From Panopea generosa (taxonomy: Eukaryota > Mollusca > Bivalvia > Adapedonta > Hiatellidae): a DNA stretch of 64,000 nt. Made by a program: the position numbers and the translations under genes. The stretch covers positions 22,677,103 to 22,741,102 of the forward strand of contig CM055908.1 of NCBI GenBank assembly GCA_029582155.1. Direction: 5' to 3'. Position 1 is the first letter of the stretch. Each line of letters begins with the position of its first letter. This document shows, one piece after another, positions 25,107-37,035 of this stretch. The notes beneath the pieces were generated by a model that ran no database searches, was not told the DNA's origin, and saw only the letters and a program-made list of their open reading frames with translations.

Positions 25107-25967
25107 ATTATCAAGAGATAGTAGTGACAATCCTACTTGAATCTTATTCAACCTCTCCTCTGTTATATTACTTTGACATCATTTTATAGCACGATATTTA
25201 ATTTTATTTGGTTTAAAAAAATCTTTGGGTCACAATTAGCTTTTTGTGATAAAAATGAAAAATATATATATATTTAATAAAGTATTTAAGTAAAAATAAT
25301 AAATAAGATTTTATGTTATTGCAGGTACAGCGGTTCGAAAAAAAGCCAAGAAGAACTGTTAAAAGACGGTTGGCCTTGTCTCCTGCCACAAGTCCATGTC
25401 CAGTTGTGTCAAAGGAATGTCAGACAACAAGCAGTGCCAATGACCAATAAATAGCTGAAATACTTCTGTTGCTAAGTGATAAGGTACTTGCTCTTGAATT
25501 TTATACAACACTGTAACTTATAAATGTCATTTCAATACAGTTATTCCAGGTACATTCTACTGGTTATTTATAAAGTTTATATCATAGCTTTTATTATATT
25601 GTGATACAAAATCATTTATTTACCTATGGTTTTACCAGCTTTTTGTATGATTATGGTTATAAATATATTATTTTCACCATAAACTTTTCATATTTGATCT
25701 GTTATATTGTGATTCTCTTGTGTGTTTTAAATTCCTATACTAAATTCAATACAAATATAAATTTACAGAGCACAAACAAGGAAAGTTCTAATGTGGCAGA
25801 AAACAACCAGTCGTGCACTTTGCAGTCCTTCCAAGATTCTGTGGAGGTGTGTAGAGATTTTTTTCTTGATCGTTTCCTCTTAAATGAAAGAATCCTGGAA
25901 TAAATTAATCATAAATGTTGATTTTAATATTAAGCATAGTTTTTATACCATCGAGGGCTATCAGAGG

Positions 25968-26094
25968 TTCATGAGAGTTAACTACTTTTTGAGCACACAT
26001 ATCTCTGTAAGTTACTGATAACTTTCCCACTTGAATCAATATTGAGAGACAAATGACAGTGAAACAATATCGACCAAGTTAACCTGGCTCAGCT
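25968..26094 (-). mobile_element. SINE fragment in a transposase intron
   Basis: Carries the family phrase CTGATAACTTTCCCACTTGAA and ends near AACCTGGCTCAG. It lies between exons 3 and 4 of the THAP pseudogene, so it landed inside the transposon. Confidence 0.6.
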
Positions 26095-26752
26095 AAAATG
26101 TAAGTTGTAAGTTATATTGTGATTTCTCTTTACAGATGTCTGATTGCATCTTCTATGCCAGGAAATTGGTGAACCAAGCACACAAACTGAAGCAGGCACC
26201 TCAAATGACATTTTTGTCCGGATCAAAAACAGAATACTGGAGAATGAAAACTTAAATTTGAAATCAAAACTTGAACTTGCTGAGTCATCTAATAATCTAA
26301 AACCAACTACAGACAGTTGCTCATTTCCAAAAAGTGTCAATGTTATATGTGATTTTGATTTTTCTGAACTAGAAAATGACAATAAGAAGTGTAAATTTGT
26401 TACTGGACTGACATATATACAGCTGTTACAGTTATGGAACTTTTTTTCACCTGCAGTTGAACACTTAAAGTACTGGAATCATACTTCCACCAAAAAATGC
26501 ATGTATTGCATATCGCAAAAAAAGCCCATCTGCTTTAAAAGCCATTTGTAGTTTGTACACTACCCATTTAAAATTGAAATAAGGTGGACTCTGTTCAGTG
26601 TCTTTCACGTATGCGCAGTGATGACCCACTAATTATTAAAAACCAACTTCTTGATAAGTAAATCGTTTTATTGGCTGTTTTAACAATAACGTAGACAATT
26701 TTTTTAAAATTGAAGCGATTTTATTGGTTGTCAAAATGAGGTTAAAACACTA

Positions 26753-27915
26753 TAGTGTGTAAATGTTTAGTTTGTAAATAGTGCAGTGTGTAAATGTAAA
26801 GTTTATGAATAGTGCAGTGTGTAAATGTAAATTAAGCAGTGTGTAAATGTAAAGTTTATGAATAGTGCAGTGTGTAAATATAAAGTTTGTAAATTAAGCA
26901 GTGTGTAAATGAAAAGTTTGTAAATTAAGCAGTGTCTAAATGTAAAGTTTATGAATAGTGCAGTGTGTAAATGTAAAGTTTGTAAATTAAGCAGTGTGTA
27001 AAGGTAAAGTTTATGAAAAGTGCAGTGTTTAAATATAAAGTTTGTTAATTAAGCAGTGTGTAAATGTAAAGTTTGTAAATTAAGCAGTGTGTAAATGTAA
27101 AATTTGTAAATTAAGCAGTGTGTAAATGTAAAGTTTATGAATAGTGCAGTGTGTAAATGTAAAGTTTATAAATTAAGCAGTGGGTAAATGAAAAAGTTTG
27201 TAAATTAAGCAGTATGTAAATATAAAGTTTATGAATAGTGCAGTGTGTAAATGTAAAGTTTGTAAATTTAGCAGAGCAGTGTCTAAATGTAAAGTTTATG
27301 AATAGTGCAGTGTGTAAATATAAAGTTTGTAAATTAAGCAGTCTGTAAATGTTAAGTTTATGAATAGTGCAGTTTGTAAATATAAAGTTTGTAAATTAAG
27401 CAGTGTGTAAATGTAATGTTTATGAATAGTGCAGTGTGTAAATATAAAGCTTGTAAATTAAGCAGTGGGTAAATATAAAGTTTGTAAATTAAGCAGTGTG
27501 TAAATGTAAAATTTATGAATAGTGCAGTGTGTAAATGAAAAGTTTGTAAATTAAGCAGTATCTAAATGTAAAGTTTATGAATAGTGCAGTGTGTAAATGT
27601 AAAGTTTGTAAATTAAGCAGTGTGTAAATGTAATGTTTATGAATAGTGCAGTGTGTAAATATAAAGTTTGTAAATTAAGCAGTGGGTAAATATAAAGTTT
27701 GTAAATTAAGCAGTGTGTAAATGTAAAATTTATGAAAAGTGCAGTGTGTAAATGAAAAGTTTGTAAATTAAGCAGTATCTAAATGTAAAATTTATGAATA
27801 GTGCAGTGTAAATGAAAAGTTTGTAAATTAAGCAGTATCTAAATGTAAAGTTTATGAATAGTGCAGTGTGTAAATGTAAATTTTGTAAATAATGCAGTAT
27901 GTTAATGTAAAGTTT
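26753..27915. repeat. 31-bp minisatellite, ~37 copies, higher-order structure
   Basis: Two alternating unit types share GTGTGTAAATGTAAAGTTT and differ in the end: GTAAATTAAGCA or ATGAATAGTGCA. A block of seven units is itself repeated: the rare variant TAATGTTTATG occurs at 27414 and 27631, 217 bp (7 x 31) apart, followed by the same order of variants. It sits between the two converging transposon genes. Confidence 0.9.
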
Positions 27916-28389
27916 AACTCGTAGTGACAGTAAATAGTATTAAATTGTGACAACTACAATATTTACAAAATGTTACAGTGTTTATGTATGATGTTTCAAA
28001 TGCAATAATTATATATTGCATAAAATTCATGAAAATTGTTGATGAGTTTTCATTTCTCATTTTAATCAAAGCCCATTGAAATTCTTTAAATTATCACTCA
28101 AATAATATCAGTTGAGCCAAAACAGACATAAAAAGGAATTGAGAACAACATTTAATGTAAATATTTTTTACTTATGAATACACTCTATGAATAATACACT
28201 CTCAGCTATTATATTTGAATGTAATACCCCGGGGGTCCAAACACTCTGTTTTGGAAAGGGAGTGGGAAACCTGGTGACTGGCGTTATTTTATTAAACAGC
28301 AAGAAGCACACCTTTTGCTTATCTATGTGATCAGTGTGCACCAGGATCAGACAGCACAGAATTTTTGGAAGCTCCCCCTGGGATTAATA
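27916..28389. other. No gene seen; 3' side of YqaJ gene
   Basis: AT-rich sequence between the minisatellite and the end of the minus-strand YqaJ remnant. It probably includes that gene's degraded C-terminus and 3' flank, but no frame can be followed. Confidence 0.4.
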
Positions 28390-29376
28390 TCAAGACTCTA
28401 TTTGTGCTGGTAGAAGTCTTCTTGGTATTCTCATTTCAAAGAATTCTGGAGCTAACCATGACACGTGAAAAGAAATAAGTTTGATTTTTAAATTGTTCCA
28501 GAAACTATGGTCAAAGTAAGATTTCCTTCTGAACCCTAAATTACTAAATCGCACCACTTTTTCTCCAAAACCCCAAGTTGGGTTTGAATTTGATAATAAT
28601 GTGCATGCTTTTCTTTAAGTATGTATTCTCCATTTTTCTTTTCTAAACAAAAGGTGTTAAATTTTTTGGTAAGGATAGTGTCAAAGTCCTTGACATTTTG
28701 TTTTTGAAGTATCAATGGACATTTTATTTCCAACAGCCCATCAGCAGGTTTCTCCTACGGGTCATTTACCAATCCATCAGGACTAGCACGTTTTTGTGGA
28801 AAATGTGAATTGATCCAAAAGCCGGACTTCTCTACCACACTTCCAGAAACTTCTCCTTTGAGCATTGTTTCGTAGTCTAAAAAGGCATTTTCTTCATTTT
28901 CTATTCCATATTTCATGGCTTTGTTTGGATGGGAATCACACCATTACTTTTGCTTCAGAATGTTGCTTACAGAACTAACTGACTTAGTTTGTGCAATTGT
29001 TTTGCTAATTGAAGCGGTTACCCTTATTCGTCTTTCATTGTACCATTCTGTGGTACCCTGATATTTCAAAAGGATTGGGAGCTTGTCCAAAAGTCACCGA
29101 CATGTTGGAAACCATTCTTTGAATTTTTTGCTCCAAAGGTTTTCTGTATGTCATCCAATTCATAGTTCTCGTAAACCAGAAACAAAAGGGACTGCCACAT
29201 TGTCGGCTGCTTGCTTCCAGTCTCTAAAGCAGATATAAAGTCTTAACAAAGTTTTGTCCTCACTTCTCTCTGGAAAAGTTGGCGTAGGATTGTAGTGGAT
29301 AATGTCATCAACTTTTCTCTTCTTCAAACTAGGATAACTAGCACTAACAACATAATGGGGATTTTTGCTCTTTGTT
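28390..29376 (-). pseudogene. YqaJ-domain nuclease of a DNA transposon, decayed
   Basis: One minus-strand frame runs from about 29376 to the TAG at 28530, with several in-frame stops but no necessary frameshift. It reads NPHYVVSASYPSLKKRKVDD, later RDWKQAADNVAVPFVSGLRE, then RRIRVTAS, KYGIENE, ASPDGLV, DGLLEIKCP and HYYQIQTQLGV..WCDLVI. These are the YqaJ-type exonuclease blocks: the Asp of SPDG, the Glu-x-Lys of EIKCP and the Gln of YYQIQ are all present. After the TAG the C-terminal phrase FEMRIPRRLLPAQIE can still be read near 28400-28440. A possible acceptor near 29400 suggests upstream exons not found. With the THAP gene opposite, this fits an ISL2EU-like element (superfamily from memory). 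Confidence 0.88.
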
Positions 29377-29657
29377 AGGCCATTTTTTCATTCACAAACT
29401 GGTTTCACAGTTGAAGTAAAATAAATAAACATTAATCTGCAGGTATGACATGCTGCATAATTGATAAATGGGACTTGTTAGTCTACATGTAGATTTACAC
29501 TTACATTTCATTCAATACATTAAGTTCATATCTCATGAACTTAACAACAATAGTATTTATAATGGTTTGTTTCCCCTCCTGATGATAATTACAATCCAGT
29601 CTGTATGTTACACTTTGCCTTATGTGACAAGCAGCCATGAAATCTGTATCCCAAAAC
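29377..29657. other. No gene seen
   Basis: Short gap between the YqaJ remnant and a SINE. It may contain the transposon's right end; no terminal repeat matching the left side was found by eye. Confidence 0.4.
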
Positions 29658-29884
29658 CACTGCCACACTAGAGTCATGCTGCAGACATATGGTATGACAC
29701 TCCCTCCTAGTCGCATTATACTGACACCGGGACGACAAAACCTAAAACTATTCTCTACATGCTGGGTGCCAAGCAAGAAAGTTTCTAGTATCATTATTCA
29801 AGACTGAAATGACCTGGCCAGGGATTGAACCCACAACCTTTCGCATGTAAGGAGGACACTGTACCACTAGACCACCAATCACCC
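29658..29884 (-). mobile_element. tRNA-headed SINE, near full length
   Basis: The reverse complement has GGTGGTCTAGTGGTACAGTG (box A) and GGTTGTGGGTTCAATCCC (box B), then a body ending in CAGCATGACTCTAGTGTGG. The same family occurs at 43369-43592 (full) and 58682-58762 (partial). Confidence 0.8.
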
Positions 29885-30149
29885 TATTTATAAGTTAATG
29901 TGGACACGTAGACTTAAATAGAAAGCAAATATGTGTAACTTACATTAATTTATCTCAGAAAAACCCTAGCTGAGAAAGCCACAGTACTAACTAACACTCT
30001 GATACCGATAGAATGAATTATAATGTATGTAGAAACCATTCTCGCCTTTGCCTCTGTATGGATTAAATAGCTTCCATGAATTTAATTCAATTATTGTTGA
30101 CACGCTGAACAAACCATTTAACAAGAGGGGTCAATTTGTTATATTTCAG

Positions 30150-30261
30150 GACAAGCAGGCTAAGCCTGGCCCATGCTGACATCAACAATGCAGTGAGACA
30201 GAGATATTTTAAGAGTTCTGCTGCCATGGAAATGGAATTATTCCTCACAGACTGATCGCAG
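30150..30261 (+). CDS. WD40 gene exon 1
   Basis: Acceptor TTATATTTCAG, donor CAG then GTACAT. Reads SLAHADINNAVRQRYF and ends ELFLTD-stop-SQ. The TGA at 30253-30255 sits where joining to exon 2 would give TDWSQPMTSV if it were TGG. Confidence 0.55.
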
Positions 30262-30427
30262 GTACATTCAATTACTGTACTGTATGATCTACTACAAACT
30301 ACCTTGATTATGGTACCAGCAGTTTGTTGTTAATTTACTTTAGCTTTATTGTAAAGTAATCTCACAGTTTATATGAATTGTTCTCAAATCTGTTTCCTGG
30401 GCATAATCAGTTCCCTGTTATGTTTAG

Positions 30428-30520
30428 AGGCCCCATGGGCGGAGATTTGAATTGAACTCCAGATCTCTGGTGTGAATTGTCAACACACTATTCACTGCAC
30501 TACCACCCACTAACTAAAGA
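30428..30520 (-). mobile_element. tRNA-SINE head fragment
   Basis: The reverse complement reads GGTGGTAGTGCAGTGAATAG and GGAGTTCAATTC, box A- and B-like. It lies in intron 1 of the WD40 gene. Confidence 0.4.
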
Positions 30521-30586
30521 CTAACATGGGTAGCACATTTTCTGTTAACATTTTTTGTAACTTTAGTTTTAATCAACCTGTATTAA

Positions 30587-30660
30587 GCAGCCACCTGTCT
30601 TAAGGGGTCTTTTTTGATATTTCCCTCGAGTGACTGCTTAAGACAGGTTTAGCTGTAGTA
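30587..30660. mobile_element. Partial AAACCTGT-type MITE
   Basis: Shares CCACCTGTCTTAA, GAGTGACTGCTTAAGACAGG and the inverted terminus with the element at 1611-1774. Confidence 0.5.
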
Positions 30661-30869
30661 TATAATAAATAAAAGATTAAATTGAATATACAGTATTTAA
30701 TTTTTTATATAAAGAATCAAATTATAAAATTGTGTACATGTATCGGTATATATTTAAAAAGTATCTTGTGTGAAACAATTCTTAAATTATTTCTATGGTA
30801 ATGTGAATTACCTCAGTATTATAATATTATTAAAAATTTACTTAAATCATTAAGGGATCTAACATTCAC

Positions 30870-31045
30870 TCTGTCCTCCCCTTGAGTGTTGGCCGCTCAC
30901 ACAAGAGGTTGCGGGTTTGAACCCAAGCTCGACCAAATGCCTCTCACAAAACACTTAGTACTGGTTCTACCCAGGAAGCAGACTCGAGAGTGGTTCATAT
31001 AAGCTCTGAGGTTTCATTGCAATTGATCTAAAATAAACTAGTATA
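30870..31045 (+). mobile_element. tRNA-headed SINE with conserved central motif
   Basis: The head contains GAGGTTGCGGGTTTGAACCC (box B). The body has ACTGGTTCTACCCAGGAAG and GACTCGAGAGTGGTTCATA. Same family as the minus copies at 55800-55982 and 59603-59782. Confidence 0.75.
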
Positions 31046-31196
31046 AACTAATTGTTAAATAGAAATATTAGATATGTACCTTATTGTAAGTAATAGTTGT
31101 ATAATGTAGTTGTAGAAGAAAAGGTCCAACAGACTTTATATTAATTTTGTAACTAATCAACCTATTATTGTACAAACATCACATGATGTATTTCAG

Positions 31197-31286
31197 CCAA
31201 TGACAAGCGTTTCTATATCTCCAGACAACCTATACTTTGCCTGTGGAGGCTTGGATGGTGTGGTGCATTTGTACGATTCAAAACAG
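31197..31286 (+). CDS. WD40 gene exon 2, GC donor
   Basis: Thirty codons, SVSISPDNLYFACGGLDG then VVHLYDSKQ. Joining at CAG|GCAAGG keeps phase with exon 3 (SKQ-ELKSFRGH), whereas the GT four bases on (GCAAG|GTATGT) would put exon 3 out of frame. Confidence 0.75.
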
Positions 31287-31613
31287 GCAAGGTATGTACA
31301 TGATGTTCTTAGCATATTTCTGCTTCTTCATGAGGACTAGATATGAATATATTACGATCGCTGTACATCGTCGTCCATTGTGTATGGGTCCTTTATAGAA
31401 ATTGTGAATTACATGTCCAGGGTTCATGGTTTGGCCCTGGGTGTGGGGCCTACTTTACTAAATATTTATTAAAGAAATTGACAAAAAACGTTTCTTATGA
31501 CTGATTGGGGTTTTTTTGCAATCGGGTGACTGTTAAGGCCCATATCCCTCCATCAAACCTATTTGTCCATCAAATTGGTTTCTGGTAAATAACTTGGATT
31601 GTTGTTTTTGATT

Positions 31614-31709
31614 AATATTTGGTGTGGCTGTGTAATTATAAAGTGCAGGACAAGTTTGATATTTGGTGTTTGGCTGTGTAATTATAAAGTGCAGGACAAG
31701 TTTGATGTC
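31614..31709. repeat. 46-bp tandem duplication
   Basis: TGGCTGTGTAATTATAAAGT plus GCAGGACAAGTTTGAT occurs twice, at 31625 and 31671, inside intron 2. Confidence 0.85.
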
Positions 31710-32343
31710 AACATTGGTCTAATTTTTACCCTTAATGACCCCCTTTCAGTTTCAAATTAGTTTTAGGTAAAATTAACTAACATCTGTGTCCTATAGACAT
31801 ATTGTAAGTTTGGAAATATTGATAATACAAGATGTCTAAAAATGGTTTCCTTTATAGTTTACAAATAATATTCAATATGTCCATAATTTTTTTTTTTGAA
31901 AATTCTAGTAGAAACCTTGAAAATGTGAAGTCTTTTTGAAAGCATATTTTTTAAAAAAAAAATATGTTTCTTTCTCATAAGAATACATTGCTTCAGTATT
32001 GCAAGTATTATTCGTCAGCTTGTAGAAATGGTCAAGTAAATATGATATTTTTAAAATTTCACAGATTTCTTGACTTGGTTTCCGATGAATAACATACAAA
32101 AAATGAAACAACAACAGCCAAGGAATGTATGTGTGTATGTTTGAGTTTATATATTATTGTTATTATATTATTGCCTGTTACCCATATGGGTTACACCGCT
32201 GAGGAAGTGTTCATTATTTTGTATAATGTGCATGTAAGTCTACTTTAAGACTAACTCTTCAACATGATCAGTATAAAGCAATAATAATAGGACCTCAGTT
32301 TGAAAGTCTCGTGTGAAATTCTGAACACACGTCATAAGCATAG

Positions 32344-32384
32344 TGTTGTTGTTGTTGCTGTTGCTGCTGCTGCTTCTGCTGTTG
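32344..32384. repeat. TTG/CTG microsatellite
   Basis: Imperfect GTTGTTGCTGTTGCTGCTGC tract in intron 2 of the WD40 gene. Confidence 0.85.
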
Positions 32385-32482
32385 ACACAAGGGTTTAGTG
32401 AATTTGCATTTTGCTATTGCTAAAAAATGAAATTATATTCTGTTCTGAATTTGTAATTATATTTGTGTCATTTCTCCTCCAG

Positions 32483-32607
32483 GAGCTGAAGAGTTTTCGA
32501 GGCCATGCTGATTCAGTAAAAGATGTTTGTTTTGCTGGCAGAGACACACTATGTAGCACCTATTTGGACAATGTAGTCAGTATATGGGATGTCGAGAATG
32601 GACATCG
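32483..32607 (+). CDS. WD40 gene exon 3
   Basis: Acceptor TTTCTCCTCCAG, donor CG then GTATGG, 125 bp. Contains the classic blade opening FRGHADSVKDVCFAGRDTL and ending NVVSIWDVENGH. Confidence 0.8.
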
Positions 32608-32723
32608 GTATGGTTTCATATAATATTTTTAGCCCCATTATGGGGTCCCTTTATTTTCATTGCATAGGTATGTGAGAGTTTGGGTAGACTATCTGTTCAT
32701 TTATTAGTGCATGGTGTATATCA

Positions 32724-32790
32724 AGGGGTCCTCTATGGCCTGGTGGTCTAGGGCACTGTCTTAGAATCACTTACCTCTTGCTGTTAAATT
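32724..32790 (+). mobile_element. SINE head fragment
   Basis: GGTCCTCTATGGCCTGGTGG and TCTAGGGCACTGTCTTAG match the head of the SINE at 6614. Intronic. Confidence 0.5.
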
Positions 32791-33284
32791 TGATGAAATG
32801 CAAACTGGTCCTTTTAGCTCCACCCAGCTGCATGTGTTTTTCATTGGGAAATGAAATGCAGTAAATCTATGTATGTAGTTGATACTGGCCGATTGCAGTG
32901 AGAATTTAAATATAAGAAGTTAAATGGGTGAAAGAGAAGAGGTGTGGGAGGAAGCCATAACTATGTTCCGTATGTTTTATCTTAGTATATGGAAAATCAG
33001 GAAAAAATCATGGAATCACCAGGGAATATTGAAAGCACGTTTAAGTGGCATCTATGACAGTTGACCAAATTATGTTGTACAAGATAAAATTTGAACACTT
33101 CTGTTTTGTATATCAATTAGTTAAATATCTTAGCTGGGATTGTGTTTTAAGAATCTTGTGTCCGAACAAATAGCATGAAAATTACTGCATTTATAATACC
33201 TATCCTCACTGACATCATTGGTTTGAAGCAAGCTTGGTATAAAAACTTAATGTGAGAAAATTAAAAGTTTCCTGCAAAATGATG

Positions 33285-33385
33285 GTGGTTCTACTCAGAT
33301 TCATTCTGATGTCTTGCACAACCAATACAATCAGGTATCATATATAACCTTTAACATGTTTAAAATGGCATTAAATTTTATTTAA
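33285..33385 (+). mobile_element. SINE tail fragment
   Basis: GGTTCTACTCAGATTCATTC through AACCTTTAACATG and GGCATTAAATTTTA matches the tail of the SINE at 6614. Intronic. Confidence 0.5.
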
Positions 33386-35315
33386 TAAAAACAACAACAA
33401 CAACATGTAATTACTGGCATGCTCGTGCATGTTGTAGATTGTTTGCACTGAAGCGTCACCAATAGTGAGTCAACTTGTGCACCTTTGATCTGTCTGGAAA
33501 ATTACTGGCAACTGCATTATGGGATTGCATGATAAAGGTGTGGAGTGTTAAGAAGGGAGAGGTTGTCTGAATTCAAGGTTGGCAGGAAAGTGGGTATAAT
33601 TTATATTTTCATTTCTCTGTTTTGACTGACTTTTGAAGCATCTTTCATTCATTGACAATAGGATTAAACAGATATCACAATATTTTCACATTCCCTTAGG
33701 TATATATGTACAATGAATCCTCGTATAACCTCCATAATATTAGCTGAACATCAATCATTTAAAGCATTTATCATTATGTATATGCAAATAACACCATTAT
33801 GCTTAAGGAGTGTATATGCTTTTGTATAACAAATGATACAACAGATATATATTACAGATGTTGGTCATGTAAAGGAAGTAATTCCATTAAGGAAACTACA
33901 TTATTAAACATGTAGGTTACTTCATTCAAAGAAGAAGGGAGATAATCCTAGATGACATTTTAAAAATGGGGAAATAGGAAAGTGTAAGAACCTATTTCAG
34001 GACATAAATAAGTGCAACATAGAGCATACATTATTAACACTGTTTGGTGAAATTTCTGTATGGATAGTATGACCATTAATTAATTGATTGTAATAAAATA
34101 TATTGATGACGAGATAGCAGGTTTCACTCTGAGGGAACAAGCTTCCAATGTTCCACATGTACGCTTGAAAATATAAGTAACAAACAGCCAAGGAAAAGTA
34201 ACATTTGAAATACACTTGTCTAGTGGGATAAATGACCTCAGACGATCAAAATATATTCTTACATGTATACATATCTTAAAACTACCTCAGTGTTTCTTTT
34301 CGCCATTTTTATAGCCATCATTGGGTCATATTCCCAGTAGCAAATAGTATCTTTTTTTCCCAATTGAGCGGTAAAAAATTCCCAATTGAAAGCTTCAATA
34401 ATTGTAAATTAAAACTTGCCATAATTCCTTGATAAAATAATTAAAGTTTTCCCCATTCTGAATTAAGTTTGACATTGAAGCATGTGTACACATTTTTATA
34501 AAGTTAAACAAATATATTAAATTCAAAAGTTTTCCCAAAGTTAACGAAAATGCCGCTAAATTCCCAATTCCAAGGGTATGGGTTGTCTTCCCAAGATACT
34601 GAGAAAAAAACCCACTGTACCTGAAATCAATTATTTTAAACAATCAAGCATTGCCAAACCTCTTTCATAACTGAAACATTGAAGTTGATCATTAATACAT
34701 GTACTGATTCTTTTATTGGGTGCATGGATTTTATTTTTGACAGCTTATTCAACAGAAAAAAATGAAAAATAAAATAAAGATAAAAATGCTTGTAAAAAAA
34801 TGGTTGATTAGAACTCCTGACAGCTTTTGGTCAACAGTTACTGTACATGTACAAATATCTAATCAAGCTTTCAGGCAACCTTACAATGTCATGATTGGTG
34901 CAACTGACACTGTTATAGATTGCAACATCATTTGGGATATGGACAAAGCAAGGCTCTCTGCTTCAGGCCTATACATTCATCCCACATACTTTAGTTTGAA
35001 TTGTTATTTTTTAATTGGAATACTATATTGAAATTTTTCCATCAATTACTGAATGAAAGAATAGTAAGAATATACAAGGAAATGAGAAAATTATTATATA
35101 AAGTCAATGAGGGCCAGTACATGGTATGCATGGGTATTTTTCAAACTTTTCATCCTTTTTTAAGACATTTTTATGACAATACTGGTAACAGTTTTGATTT
35201 GTTATAGTCAAAATAAAATGCCTTAAAAAGTTAAAATCTGTAATGTCTGCTTGCAAAAATGTCTTTATATTGATGATGAATTAGTAACAATAGTTTAAAC
35301 AATATTTGTTTTCAG
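33386..35315. other. Intron 3 remainder, no feature
   Basis: AT-rich. A CCCAATT(G/C) word recurs around 34350-34570, but no clear element is defined. Short frames here have no support. Confidence 0.4.
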
Positions 35316-35421
35316 TCCAGTAAACTGTGTTGCTTTCCACCCCGAGGGTCAACTGATGGTGTCAGGGCAGTGGGATAGTACCATCAAAATATGGGATGTC
35401 TTCCATAACACAAAGAAGGTG
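35316..35421 (+). CDS. WD40 gene exon 4
   Basis: Acceptor TTTGTTTTCAG, donor GTG then GTGAGT. Reads PVNCVAFHPEGQLMVSGQWD and STIKIWDVFHNTKKV, a full blade. Confidence 0.85.
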
Positions 35422-36042
35422 GTGAGTAAATCAATGGGATTGTTGTCATAGCTACTCCAGACATTGAATCTTGGGACATAATTGTCATATTTTGCACTCA
35501 TTTATCTGAAAATATTTCATGATTACAGATTACATGATCTTAGGTAAATGAATTTTCTGTAAGAGATTTTAATCAAAACTTACCAGAAATTGTGCTCATG
35601 AAAAATGATAGTTTGGTATTGATTGTTGAGAGATTTTTGTGAGGCACGTTAGACCTCTTTTATGCCCCACCATTCAAAGAATGATAAAGGAGCATTACTC
35701 CTGTATGCCTGCTCAGTAAAAAATTGGATTTGGATCATTCTTCTGAAGGTGTCTTGTGTATTTGATTAATTTCTTTTGTATCTGTATAATGATGAAATTA
35801 TGTCAATTTCTGTATTTCTCAGCATCTGTCAAATGTTACAGGATTTATGGCCCTTTTTTACTTAATTTTCTGTACAAAGTAGGTTTCCATTCAGAAGTAG
35901 GGGCATTCATATCCACAGGTACATTTCTAATTTTATAAAGATAAGCCTGTATCAGTAATAAATCAAATATTCTGCATTAAATGTGTTTCTTTAATCAATA
36001 ATGAGGTGTATATTTATTAATTACAGTTTGTATTAACTACAG

Positions 36043-36152
36043 GTGCTGCGAGGTTACAAGTCATCTGTGAGAGATGTAGCATATTCACCATCATATTGCC
36101 TCTGCAGCTCTAGATGGGGACGTGAAACTGGGCTGCATATGCAGGATAACGG
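36043..36152 (+). CDS. WD40 gene exon 5, frameshifted
   Basis: Starts VLRGYKSSVRDVAYSP. After that the blade continues only in another frame as HIASAALDGDVKLGCICRIT, so bases are missing or extra near 36083. The usual Trp after KL is absent. The shifted frame joins exons 6 and 7 in phase. Confidence 0.7.
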
Positions 36153-36667
36153 GTAACATTTACATCATTTTATTTATGACACAATTTATGATGCAGGAGT
36201 GTAATAAACCCATAACACATGAGTGCTCATTCATAATTGAATTGATTAAATGAGTTTGTAAGTATTATTATATTGTATCAATTTTGTCGACAAGTTTAAT
36301 AATAAATGAGCACAAATGTAAGATTCTTTTTATCACATAACTCGGTAAAATGGTATATTTTCCATTTATTTAACAGATAACCTTTATAAACAACGAGAAT
36401 AAATTGGACATATTAGTTTTGGTCAGTCGTCGTATGATGTAACGACTCGTAATAACGCCATTTTATCGATACAAATTGATGTCATATATTTGGGCAAGTC
36501 AGAAAGTAGTTTGTCATTTTACATAAGAGAGCCAATTTATATGGAAACTGCCGAGCAAAGAATAGATAGATATTACACTAGTTTATACACGGGTAGTACA
36601 CAGTCACTGAAGTTCTGACATGATTATACGATGTATTATCTATAAGTAAAGGGATTATCCTAACCAG

Positions 36668-36835
36668 GATCATACATTCTGTCTTTGATACAAGCAGTTC
36701 ATCTGCATTTTTGTCTTTACTACAAGCAGTTTATCTGCATTTTTGTCAGCACTTTTGTCTTTGATACAAGCAGTTCATCTGCGTTTTTGTCTTTGATATA
36801 AGCATTTCATCTGAATTTTTGTCTTAGATATCAGT
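36668..36835. repeat. ~36-bp tandem repeats
   Basis: Four to five units of TTGATACAAGCAGTTCATCT and GCATTTTTGTCT in intron 5, with a stray related unit near 37278. Confidence 0.75.
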
Positions 36836-36991
36836 TTTTTTCTAAGATACAAAGCCTGTGTGGTTCCGGCTAAGAATAGAATCACTGCCGATCTCTGCAG
36901 AGGGGAAGGAATCCTCCGGATGGGTGTCATGTTATCATTTTTTGTCATGTTCTTTATTGCGGTTAAATTACCAGCCTCTGTGTGGTTTCAG

Positions 36992-37035
36992 GGAGCCATA
37001 TGAGTGATGGCAAGAATGGGATCACTGTGACTCAG
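36992..37035 (+). CDS. WD40 gene exon 6
   Basis: Small 44-bp exon between GTGGTTTCAG and CAG|GTATGT, reading SHMSDGKNGITVTQ. It completes the loop between two blades. Confidence 0.65.

Larger units (their letters stand above)
24584..26551 (+). pseudogene. Decayed THAP-domain transposase, four exons
   Basis: Exons: 24584-24877, 25325-25483, 25769-25846 and 26162 to about 26551, all joining in phase 0 through GT-AG sites. Exon 1 is a THAP-like DNA-binding domain (HCVYG, DSRYPDHPGMEG, IFFICFPKP, then WGKGPT); its later metal ligands look lost (MGSAYF where a Cys and His are usual) and the probable start is ACG at 24584. Exon 2 is basic (KKPRRTVKRRLAL) and has an in-frame TAA near 25447. Exon 4 is a coiled-coil-like stretch followed by CKFVTGLTYIQLLQLWNFF, the segment just before the helix-turn-helix in THAP/Tnp4-type DDE transposases. 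The catalytic domain is absent. It faces the YqaJ gene downstream. Confidence 0.75.
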
